11,366 nucleotides of DNA. It comes from Mariniphaga sp964624645 (GTDB taxonomy: Bacteria > Bacteroidota > Bacteroidia > Bacteroidales > Prolixibacteraceae). Positions within the stretch are counted from its first letter, which is position 1, and each line of letters begins with the position of its first letter. A model generated the notes under the pieces. The model saw nothing but the letters and a program-made list of their open reading frames with translations, was not told the DNA's origin and did not search any database. The stretch spans positions 1-11,366 of the forward strand of contig CAZVAD010000092.1 of the NCBI GenBank assembly GCA_964624645.1, read 5' to 3'. This document shows, one piece after another, positions 1 to 6,910 of the stretch. The translations under genes were made by a program, and so were the position numbers.

Positions 1-1
1 C

Positions 2-1445
2 AAAACAATCCGTTTCCTTTCCATTATTTTTCTTTTGCTCGCTGCCTGTCAAAACCGGCAAAAGCAGGAAGCAGAGTTGCAAAAGCCCAATATTGTTTAC
101 ATTCTGGCTGATGATCTGGGGTATGGTGATTTAAGCTGCTACGGGCAACAGCAGTTTTCAACGCCTCATATCGATAAACTTGCAGAAAACGGGATAAGAT
201 TTATCCAGCATTATGCCGGCACTACGGTTTGTGCTCCGTCACGCTCCGCGCTGATGACCGGTCAACATACCGGGCATACCTTTATCCGCGGGAATAAAGA
301 GTGGAAGCCTGAAGGACAGTATCCGCTGGAAGCCAAAGCCTTCACCCTTGCTGAAGCTTTGCAGGAAGCTGGTTACGCAACCGGCGCTTTCGGCAAATGG
401 GGGCTTGGTTATCCCGGTTCGGAAGGCGATCCGAACCATCAGGGATTTGATGAGTTTTTTGGCTACAATTGCCAGCGGATGGCGCATAATTATTACCCCT
501 GGCACTTATGGCACAATCAGGAAAAAGTGATTTTGGAAGGGAATCAGGGAAAACAGACCGGACAATATGCGCCGGAGGTAATCCACGAACAGGCGCTCCG
601 GTTCATTGAAAGCAATAAAAACAGGCCTTTCTTTATGTTTTATCCGACAACGATTCCACATGCCGAACTGTTTGTTCCTGAGAAATATATGGCGAAGCAC
701 CGGGGCAAATATCCGCCGGAAAAAGGAGTACAAAGGAGTTGATGACGGTGAAGATTACCGGCTGGGGCCTTATGGTTCGCAACCCGAGTCCCATGCAGCT
801 TTTGCAGCGATGATTAACTATTTGGACGATTGTGTGGGAGAGCTTGTGGCAAAACTCAAAGAGCTTGATGTTTACGACAACACAATCATCATTTTTGCTT
901 CCGACAACGGACCGCATCTGGAAGGCGGAGCCGACCCCGATTACTTTAATTCCAACGGAGTTTTCAGAGGGTATAAACGTGATCTTTACGAAGGCGGCAT
1001 CCGCGTGCCGATGCTTGCTGTTTGGGATGGCAGAATTGCTCCTGGTACAGAAACCGGCCACATTTCGGCATTTTGGGATGTTTTTCCGACAATTGCAGAA
1101 ATCACCGGAGCCAAAACACCGGAAAACGTGGACGGCATCTCGTTTTTACCCGTGTTGCTTGGAAAAAAAAGTCAGCAGAAACAGCACGAATACCTCTACT
1201 GGGAATTTCATGAGCAGGGCGGAAGAAAAGCTTTGCGAAAAGGCGACTGGAAACTGGTGAAGAATCATGTTTTCAATCCGGGGGAAACTACTGCTGAGCT
1301 TTATGATCTCACATCAGACCCCGGGGAGCAAAACAATATTGCAGAAGAGCATCAGGAGCTTGTGAAAGAGCTTGAAGCGCTGATGAATGGGGCACATATT
1401 GAGTCAGAAGTGTTTCCGTTTAATTCGCGGATAGGGCAACAGTAA
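2..1445 (+). pseudogene. Family S1 sulfatase lipoprotein, 5'-truncated by window edge and frameshifted
   Basis: Hydrolyses sulfate esters, probably on a sulfated glycan or small sulfated sugar; the substrate cannot be read from the sequence. The reading frame is already open at base 2, so the true start lies just upstream. The N-terminus is a lipoprotein signal ending in the lipobox LAAC (Cys codon 47-49), which implies membrane anchoring outside the cytoplasm. Visible S1 hallmarks are the metal-binding LADDLGYGD, the formylglycine motif CAPSRSALMTG (Cys codon 230-232), GKWGLG, and after the break SDNGPH and the C-terminal RKGDWKLV. The first frame stops at 740-742. The rest continues one frame over to 1445. 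Removing one A from the run at 720-724 restores PPEKEYKGVDDG and a protein of about 480 residues, normal for the family. If the base is real the gene is broken: the first fragment lacks the SDNGP part of the active site. A sequencing or assembly error is equally possible. Family call very sure; gene status uncertain. Confidence 0.85.
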
Positions 1446-1493
1446 AAACCGGAAATTATCAATGAGGGTAAGATTGAAAAAAGAAAAGATTTT

Positions 1494-2153
1494 TTAGTTT
1501 TTACAGCCTAACAGGAATTGTAATTCATTTACATTGTCTGCCCAAAAGTCGGGTTGTGCTTTTTGTAGAGATTCCTTTTTGCCGAATCCATAGGAGACAG
1601 CCACGGTGGTCAATCCATTCAATTTTCCCCCTTCAACATCGAAAATTGTATCGCCAACCATAGCAATTTCTTTGGATGGTGTGAGTTGCTGAGATTCCAG
1701 AAGGTCTGCAATGATGGTTGATTTGTCGGCTTTTTTGCCGTTGTAATCTGCTCCTCTTATCTCTGTGAAATACTTGTCAAAACCAAAGTGTTCGCAAATC
1801 TGCAAGGCATATTTTTCCAATTTGGCCGTAGCTACATAGAGTTTTTTGCCTTCGGAGTGCAATTTTTCCAACATGCCGGAAATACCGGGATAGGGATCAT
1901 TTTCGAGCAGCCCGTGTTGTGAGTAATACTCACGGAAATTGTCAACAACGAATTGAGGGCTGTATCCGTTTAATGCAAAAAAGCTCTTAAATCCTTCCTG
2001 CAGGGGCATCCCGATAAAACCTTCAGGAAGTGTTCCGTCATATCCTTTTAACTGCAACTTGTCAACCGTGTGCTGCACTGCATTCACAATGCCGGCAGTA
2101 TTGTCGGTGAGCGTGCCGTCAAGGTCAAAAAATATATGTGAGAAATTTTTCAT
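1494..2153 (-). CDS. HAD-superfamily hydrolase, phosphoglycolate phosphatase-like
   Basis: A 219-residue cytoplasmic phosphatase of the haloacid dehalogenase superfamily, Gph/PGP-like branch with a helical cap. Motif I is DLDGT with nucleophile D10 and general acid/base D12. The cap lies at about residues 16-85. Motif II is at the ATA segment, T109. Motif III is one of the lysines at 140-144. Motif IV is GDTIFD with D168 and D172 for magnesium. Length is typical for the family and there is no signal peptide. Members remove phosphate from 2-phosphoglycolate, sugar phosphates, nucleotides or pyrophosphate; the exact substrate cannot be assigned here. The gene converges on the sulfatase with 48 bp between their stops, and is divergent from metG. 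The ATG at 2153 is chosen because motif I begins 10 residues in, as is usual. No strong Shine-Dalgarno sequence is seen. Confidence 0.9.
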   Translation of the reverse strand: MKNFSHIFFDLDGTLTDNTAGIVNAVQHTVDKLQLKGYDGTLPEGFIGMPLQEGFKSFFALNGYSPQFVVDNFREYYSQHGLLENDPYPGISGMLEKLHSEGKKLYVATAKLEKYALQICEHFGFDKYFTEIRGADYNGKKADKSTIIADLLESQQLTPSKEIAMVGDTIFDVEGGKLNGLTTVAVSYGFGKKESLQKAQPDFWADNVNELQFLLGCKN

Positions 2154-2254
2154 ATCGAAACAAAAATATAAAACAGAAAAACAATTGCCTTTCGTCAGGA
2201 TAAAATCATGCTTAATATTGAGTATTTGTTAAATATCTATTCGCTCAATTCCAC

Positions 2255-2262
2255 TATCTTTG
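2255..2262 (+). promoter_or_regulatory. Candidate Bacteroidetes -7 promoter box for metG
   Basis: TATCTTTG matches the Bacteroidetes sigma-ABfr -7 consensus TAnnTTTG and lies 45 bp upstream of the metG ATG. The nearest -33-like TTTG, at 2225-2228, is 26 bp away, which is longer than the usual spacing of about 20, so the -33 element is weak. Between the box and the gene, AGGAGAAAG at 2292-2300 is a Shine-Dalgarno-like purine run, uncommon in this phylum, and it supports the start at 2308. The whole 154-bp divergent gap must also hold the promoter of the HAD gene; TATTTTTG on the minus strand at 2161-2168 fits the consensus but sits very close to that start codon. Confidence 0.5.
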
Positions 2263-2307
2263 TGTTTTTAATGACAAAAACCATTTAATTCAGGAGAAAG
2301 TTTCAAT

Positions 2308-4341
2308 ATGAGTGAATTTAAACGCACTTTAATCACTACAGCGCTTCCTTACGCCAACGGCCCTTTGCACATCGGGCATCTGGCAGGGGTTTATGTGCCG
2401 GCGGATATCTATGCACGCTATCTGCGTCTGAAAAATGAAGATGTTCTGCTTATCGGCGGTTCCGACGAACATGGAGTGCCCATTACGCTCAAGGCAAAGA
2501 ATGAAAATGTTACCCCACAGGCAATTGTTGATAAATTTCACGGAATCAACAAGAAATCGTTTGAGGATTTCGGAATTTCCTTCGATATATATTCCAGAAC
2601 CAGCGCTGCCATTCACCATGAAACGGCTTCTGAGTTTTTTAAGAAAATGTACGAACAGGGACAGTTCATCGAAAAAGTTTCGGAGCAATATTACGATGAG
2701 GAGAACCAGCAGTTTTTAGCTGACCGTTACATTATCGGCACCTGTCCCAAATGCGGCTTTGAAAAGGCATATGGCGATCAGTGCGAGAATTGCGGAACAT
2801 CGCTCAGTCCTACCGAGCTGATTAACCCGACTTCGATGATCAGCGGGAACAAGCCGGTGCTGAAAGAGACAAAGCATTGGTATCTTCCTTTGGATCAGTA
2901 TGAGCCGTGGCTTCGCGAATGGATTCTGGAAGGACACAAGGAGTGGAAACCCAATGTTTACGGGCAGTGCAAATCGTGGCTTGACAGCGGGCTGCAGCCG
3001 CGTGCGGTTACCCGCGATCTCGACTGGGGCGTTCCCGTTCCGCTGGAAGGCGTTGAAGGCAAAGTGCTTTACGTGTGGTTCGATGCGCCAATCGGTTATA
3101 TTTCTGCCACCCGTGAGTTGACCCCCGACTGGGAAAAATACTGGAAGGACCCGGAAACGCGGTTGATTCATTTTATCGGAAAAGACAACATCGTTTTTCA
3201 TTGCATCATTTTCCCAAGTATGCTGAAAGCCGAAGGCACCTACAATGTTCCCGACAATGTGCCGGCCAATGAGTTTCTCAATCTGGAAAACGATAAAATC
3301 TCCACTTCGCGGAACTGGGCGGTCTGGCTGCATGAATACCTTGAAGAATTTCCGGGAAAGCAGGATGTGCTGAAATATGTGCTGACAGCCAATGCCCCTG
3401 AAACGAAAGACAATGATTTCACCTGGAAGGATTTTCAGGCGCGGAATAACAATGAACTGGTGGCTATTCTTGGAAACTTTGTGAACCGTGCACTTGTGCT
3501 CACCAACAAATATTTTGACGGGAAAACGCCTGCTCGTGGCGAGCTGACGGAATATGACAACGATACGCTTCATTCGATTTCAACCATAAAAAATGAAATA
3601 GAAAAAAGCCTCAACAATTTCCGCTTTCGCGAGGGATTGAAAAATGCGATGGAACTGGCACGGTTGGGAAATAAATACCTGGCGGATGAAGAGCCGTGGA
3701 AGATATGGAAAACCAATCCCGGGCGGGTGGAGACCATTCTGAACATTTGCCTGCAAATTACCGCCAATCTCACCATTTGTCTGGAGCCTTTCCTGCCGGC
3801 AAGTATGGAAAAACTGCGCGGATTCCTCCGCTTTGAAAAACAGGACTGGCAGAAAGCTGGCAGCGCCGACTTAATTGTCGCCGGGCATCAGATCAACACA
3901 CCGGAATTGCTATTTGAAAAAATTGAGGACAGCACAATTGAAGCCCAGCTTCAAAAATTACAGAATACTAAAAAAGAGAATGAACTGACTGATGTCAAGG
4001 TTAATCCGGCGCGGGAAAGTATAGCCTTTGACGATTTTGGCAAAATGGATATTCGTGTGGGAACAGTGATCGAAGCCGAAAAAGTGAAAAAAACCAAAAA
4101 ATTGCTGAAACTGAAAATTGATGTCGGTTTTGAAAAACGCACAGTGGTTTCAGGAATTGCAGAATATTACAAACCCGAAGACCTGATTGGTAAACAAGTA
4201 TCCGTTCTGGTAAATCTGGAACCTAAAAAACTTCAGGGCATTGAGTCACAGGGAATGATTTTGTGCGCAGAAAATGCTGACGGCTCTTTTTCAATTGTCT
4301 CACCCGACCAAAATGTTACAAACGGCTCTGAGGTGAAATAA
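2308..4341 (+). CDS. metG: Methionyl-tRNA synthetase with C-terminal tRNA-binding domain
   Basis: Charges tRNA-Met with methionine using ATP; an essential cytoplasmic class I synthetase. At 677 residues it is the long form. The Rossmann catalytic domain carries the HIGH motif at residues 21-24 and KISTS at 330-334 in the place of KMSKS. A zinc knuckle in the connective peptide has C146, C149, C159 and C162 (CPKC and CENC pairs). The helical anticodon-binding domain occupies roughly 390-540. From about residue 575 an EMAP/Trbp111-like OB fold starts with IRVGTVIEAEKV and ends with the family's VSPD segment; it binds tRNA and promotes dimerisation. The ATG at 2308 puts HIGH at the usual distance from the N-terminus and has a purine-rich AGGAGA upstream. 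The gene appears monocistronic, with its own promoter box and a 341-bp gap after the stop. Nothing is truncated or missing. Confidence 0.98.
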   Translation: MSEFKRTLITTALPYANGPLHIGHLAGVYVPADIYARYLRLKNEDVLLIGGSDEHGVPITLKAKNENVTPQAIVDKFHGINKKSFEDFGISFDIYSRTSAAIHHETASEFFKKMYEQGQFIEKVSEQYYDEENQQFLADRYIIGTCPKCGFEKAYGDQCENCGTSLSPTELINPTSMISGNKPVLKETKHWYLPLDQYEPWLREWILEGHKEWKPNVYGQCKSWLDSGLQPRAVTRDLDWGVPVPLEGVEGKVLYVWFDAPIGYISATRELTPDWEKYWKDPETRLIHFIGKDNIVFHCIIFPSMLKAEGTYNVPDNVPANEFLNLENDKISTSRNWAVWLHEYLEEFPGKQDVLKYVLTANAPETKDNDFTWKDFQARNNNELVAILGNFVNRALVLTNKYFDGKTPARGELTEYDNDTLHSISTIKNEIEKSLNNFRFREGLKNAMELARLGNKYLADEEPWKIWKTNPGRVETILNICLQITANLTICLEPFLPASMEKLRGFLRFEKQDWQKAGSADLIVAGHQINTPELLFEKIEDSTIEAQLQKLQNTKKENELTDVKVNPARESIAFDDFGKMDIRVGTVIEAEKVKKTKKLLKLKIDVGFEKRTVVSGIAEYYKPEDLIGKQVSVLVNLEPKKLQGIESQGMILCAENADGSFSIVSPDQNVTNGSEVK

Positions 4342-4363
4342 CCAATAAGTTACAGATATATAG

Positions 4364-4389
4364 TTACCATCCCTGACAGGGCTGGGTAA
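4364..4389 (+). terminator. Imperfect hairpin downstream of metG, possible 3' end signal or REP-like unit
   Basis: Arms TTACC (4364-4368) and GGTAA (4385-4389) enclose an inner pair CCCTG (4371-4375) and CAGGG (4377-4381), separated by a single A. The inner arms are too close to form a loop without opening a base pair or two. There is no U-run after the stem, so it is a poor intrinsic terminator. It begins 23 bases after the metG stop and could stabilise the mRNA 3' end or be a single copy of a dispersed palindromic repeat. Confidence 0.35.
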
Positions 4390-4611
4390 GTACTTGCTCC
4401 ATTTGCCCAATGGATATGAGCTGAAAACCACTAAGAAGATATCTTTGGGAATACTCCCATATATTCTAATGTTTAGTATGTCTTTTTATCCATGCAGTCT
4501 CCTGTTTCCCACCCACGAGACTACAAGAACGGATCAGGTTGTTTTAACTCTTCCTGGTTCATTATTTTTTATGGAATAGCATTGAACAAAAAACCCTAAT
4601 TTTTATTATTA

Positions 4612-4637
4612 ATATACAATAATGCCTTATTGTATAT
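4612..4637. promoter_or_regulatory. Perfect 11-bp inverted repeat, candidate operator of the multicopper gene
   Basis: Arm ATATACAATAA (4612-4622), spacer TGCC (4623-4626) and arm TTATTGTATAT (4627-4637) form a perfect two-fold symmetric site of 26 bp. It ends 45 bp before the ATG at 4683. A near-match to the -7 box, TA-N3-TTTG at 4635-4643, overlaps its right edge, so a dimeric protein bound here would contact the likely promoter. The pattern is not the FNR/NnrR consensus. As RNA it would form an AT-rich stem followed by a T-rich tract (4639-4649), so a weak terminator is the alternative reading. Confidence 0.5.
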
Positions 4638-4682
4638 ATTTTGTTTTTTACTTGTTTCCAAAAATCTTAAAATCTTTAAAAG

Positions 4683-6593
4683 ATGAATACATCATTATTG
4701 ACATTAAAATCGCTTAAAGGCCTTGTAATCATTGCCTTTCTTTTTCTGCTCTCTCCCAAAGCGGATGCCTGTGAGGCTTGCAATCGGAGTTTTCTGCAGA
4801 GCATTCTCGAAGACAACAAATTTAACAGTTTGATTTCAAAAGAGCTGAGAGCTACCATTGCAGCGCAGTCATCTCATGGGAAATCTTCCGTAAAATGGGT
4901 GAACGATGTGCTGGCCATGAACAATATGTCTATAACAGACATCAGTCCCACTGCACTGGACGCAATGCTCGCCGGGACACATGCTCCGGGAGTCTCTTCC
5001 TTTGGCGCAGCAGGTGGCTCAAGCGCTGCTGAAAGTCCTGCCCCCGCAGCGGCTCCGGCATCTGCCCCGGCAACAGCCCAGGGCGGTGAAGACGGATTGG
5101 AATTCTGGGATATCATCAATCGGGACAACAGCCTGCCGATTCCGGCAACCAGCTACGTTCCGCAAAACACAAAACCCGATAAATATGTGAGAGTCACACT
5201 TGAAGAAGGCGATACATACATTGGTAATGGGGTGGTTTACAAAGGCTTCACCATTGACAACAAAGTTCCCGGAACAAACATTATTGTTGACGAAGGAGAC
5301 GTTGTTTCATTCACCATTGTCAATAAAGGGGATCTTCCTCACGGCGCTTCCATTCATGCTGTGAATTCACAAACATCAAAATATCTTGGAAAAATTTTAC
5401 CGGGTGACAGCGCTACGGTTGTCTTTAAAGCCAATATGCCCGGTGTTTATATGTATCACTGTGCTCCCGGCGGACATGCTATCCCCATGCACATTATTTT
5501 CGGGCAATACGGGATGATTGTTGTCAAACCGAAGAAAAAATACGAGCTGGAGCGCGTACTGAATAAAGAACCGGACATTGAACTGTATCTTATTCAACAT
5601 GAGTACTATGCAAGCGGCAAGGATGCTGTTGACGGACAGGGAAGGCCCATGTACACCGCATTCAACGGCAAATTGTTCAGGTATCTTGAAGAGCCGATTT
5701 TAGGCAAGCCGGGGGATTACGTCAGGATTTACTTTCTGAATGCCGGCCCGAATCTGGTCTCCACATTTCACATTGTCGGAATAATCTGGGATTTTGCCTA
5801 TTGGCAGGGAAATCCCGTAAACAAGCAAGTTGGCGGGCAGACGGTTACTGCCGGCCCATCAGACTCGTGGGTCATTGAATTCCGGATTCCGCCGGATGAA
5901 GGGAGTTATCTCATGCTTTCCCATGCCGTGGGATCAACCGACCGGGGCGCGCTGGGGTACATCACCTGTGACCCGGAGGCCAAAACCCCGAAAACCATCC
6001 TTGCTGAAGGCATCGCCTACACCGAGGAAGAGATGGAAGAGTACAGGAGCCAGGCTTTGCGCACCATTACTCCTTTTGGAATCGGCTCTCCCGACGTGGA
6101 CGTGCCGGTTGTGTATGACAGTGAAACCAGCGAAGTGACCGTACATATTATCGGGAATTCCTATTATCCCAAAATAATACAAGTTGCCCCGGGCACAAAA
6201 ATCAAATGGATCAATGAAGATGTTTTTGCATTTGCAGAAGGTGAATTTTCCGGGATTCATAATGTTATTGTGAAAGAAGGGCCTGAGATTTTTTATTCGC
6301 CATTGATGGCACACGCCGAAAGTTACGAGTTCACAGTTACTAAGCAGGGTGAATATACCTATATGTGTGCACCACATCCGTACATGGAAGGGAAAGTAAT
6401 TGTAACCGGCGACAAACCAAAACAAGCACGGAATTATGCGTTTGCAGCGGGCGGCGGTGGTGGCGGCCCGGCAGACACCAAGTTTTTTAACTGGATAATT
6501 TTAGCACTGGCGGCGCTTGCACTCGTAGTATCCGTTTACACCATGGTAAACAAAAGCGAGCGCGATGCTCACTCAAAATACTATCCCGATTAA
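4683..6593 (+). CDS. Membrane-anchored NirK-like multicopper protein fused to an amicyanin-like cupredoxin
   Basis: A 636-residue exported copper protein. Order of parts: signal peptide (about 1-29, cleavage after ADA), a short N-terminal region beginning CEAC, an Ala/Pro/Ser linker (about 101-135), two NirK-type cupredoxin domains (about 165-432), a third cupredoxin (about 484-576), a Gly-rich stretch, and a membrane helix at about 601-621 with a short charged tail. In domain 1, H220, C260 and H270 fit the type-1 copper ligands, and H225 and H259 the type-2 ligands. In domain 2, H363 fits the catalytic His and H414 the third type-2 ligand. The third cupredoxin has H526, C562, H565 and M568 with the amicyanin spacing CxxHxxM. 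Two expected NirK residues differ: S223 replaces the catalytic Asp, and Q275 replaces the axial Met. A role in periplasmic nitrite reduction to NO with a built-in electron donor is the family-based guess, but the substitutions leave it open. The gene stands alone: no nor, nos or nirV genes lie nearby, and a terminator follows. Confidence 0.85.
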   Translation: MNTSLLTLKSLKGLVIIAFLFLLSPKADACEACNRSFLQSILEDNKFNSLISKELRATIAAQSSHGKSSVKWVNDVLAMNNMSITDISPTALDAMLAGTHAPGVSSFGAAGGSSAAESPAPAAAPASAPATAQGGEDGLEFWDIINRDNSLPIPATSYVPQNTKPDKYVRVTLEEGDTYIGNGVVYKGFTIDNKVPGTNIIVDEGDVVSFTIVNKGDLPHGASIHAVNSQTSKYLGKILPGDSATVVFKANMPGVYMYHCAPGGHAIPMHIIFGQYGMIVVKPKKKYELERVLNKEPDIELYLIQHEYYASGKDAVDGQGRPMYTAFNGKLFRYLEEPILGKPGDYVRIYFLNAGPNLVSTFHIVGIIWDFAYWQGNPVNKQVGGQTVTAGPSDSWVIEFRIPPDEGSYLMLSHAVGSTDRGALGYITCDPEAKTPKTILAEGIAYTEEEMEEYRSQALRTITPFGIGSPDVDVPVVYDSETSEVTVHIIGNSYYPKIIQVAPGTKIKWINEDVFAFAEGEFSGIHNVIVKEGPEIFYSPLMAHAESYEFTVTKQGEYTYMCAPHPYMEGKVIVTGDKPKQARNYAFAAGGGGGGPADTKFFNWIILALAALALVVSVYTMVNKSERDAHSKYYPD

Positions 6594-6615
6594 GGTTTGA
6601 GTATTTCAAAAAATG

Positions 6616-6663
6616 AAAAAGGTATCCGGAATTCACTTTGCTGAATTCCGGGTGCCTTTTTTT
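6616..6663 (+). terminator. Strong intrinsic terminator after the multicopper gene
   Basis: Arms GGTATCCGGAATTCA (6621-6635) and TGAATTCCGGGTGCC (6642-6656) pair over 15 positions, 13 Watson-Crick and two wobble, around a 6-base loop CTTTGC. A run of seven T follows (6657-6663), and the five A at 6616-6620 can extend the stem. It starts 23 bases after the stop codon and marks the gene as the end of its transcript. Confidence 0.92.
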
Positions 6664-6829
6664 GTACCTATTTGTTCGTAGTTATTTTGAAACTTAGGAC
6701 AGCTCCGGGAATCATGCAGCAGGCTCAAAATTGATTTCAGATTTCCAACATCTGCAACTGAAAAATAAGTCTGCTCATTTTACCCTTTTGCCACGTTTTC
6801 CGGTTTTCCAATTTTGAATTCCATTTCTG

Positions 6830-6837
6830 TATATTTG
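6830..6837 (+). promoter_or_regulatory. Candidate -7 promoter box for the UroD-like/fucosidase pair
   Basis: TATATTTG fits the Bacteroidetes -7 consensus TAnnTTTG, 73 bp upstream of the ATG at 6911. A T-rich GTTTTCC at 6803-6809 lies at about the right distance for a -33 element but lacks the usual TTTG; the TTTG at 6813-6816 is too close. The AT-rich leader of about 65 bases has no clear Shine-Dalgarno sequence, as is normal in this phylum. Confidence 0.5.
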
Positions 6838-6910
6838 TAAACAAAATTTTAAAAATTGGGATTTAAAAAGTAGATTAGCCATTTCAAACTTAGAATAAAA
6901 AATTACAGAC

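Larger units (their letters stand above)
4342..4682. other. 341-bp gene-free stretch between metG and the multicopper gene
   Basis: I see no convincing gene here. A short open frame that could start at TTG 4394 and run to 4579 has no recognisable domain, no start context and no typical coding character. The stretch holds an imperfect hairpin just after metG (4364-4389), a TATCTTTG box at 4440-4447 that matches the Bacteroidetes -7 consensus without a fitting -33 element, and a perfect AT-rich palindrome at 4612-4637. The last 80 bases before the multicopper gene are strongly AT-rich, as expected for a promoter zone. No FNR-type TTGAT-N4-ATCAA site was seen in the last 80 bases. Confidence 0.6.
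6594..6910. other. 317-bp intergenic stretch: terminator plus promoter zone
   Basis: The left part holds the terminator at 6616-6663 and the right part a promoter box at 6830-6837 for the UroD-like gene. Between them, about 6664-6800, I see no open frame of note, no repeat and no RNA gene. Confidence 0.6.

Noticed and set aside
715..730. Programmed ribosomal frameshifting in the sulfatase
   Set aside because: Restoring the frame needs a +1 shift, and there is no recognisable slippery heptamer, pause codon or downstream structure; sulfatases are not known to use this.
1446..1493. A/T-rich AAAAAA...TTTTTT stem between the convergent sulfatase and HAD genes as a bidirectional terminator
   Set aside because: The only possible stem is a handful of A-T pairs without GC content, too weak to support.
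2716..3573. Long minus-strand open frame inside metG
   Set aside because: It is an antisense shadow of the well-supported metG frame, rich in residues produced by reverse-complement codons, with no domain.
4440..4447. TATCTTTG as the promoter of the multicopper gene
   Set aside because: It matches the -7 consensus but has no -33 element at proper spacing and would give a leader of over 230 bases; the AT-rich zone at 4612-4650 is closer and more plausible.
4394..4579. Short open frame of about 61 codons between metG and the multicopper gene
   Set aside because: It needs a TTG start, begins just after a hairpin, has no recognisable domain and no supporting ribosome-binding or promoter context; its hydrophobic stretch is what random AT-rich DNA often gives.
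4767..4785. CxxC motif of the multicopper protein as a cytochrome c heme site, or its Cys as a lipobox
   Set aside because: CEAC is followed by Asn, not His, so it is not CxxCH; and ADAC lacks the Leu and small residue pattern of a lipobox, while ADA fits signal peptidase I.
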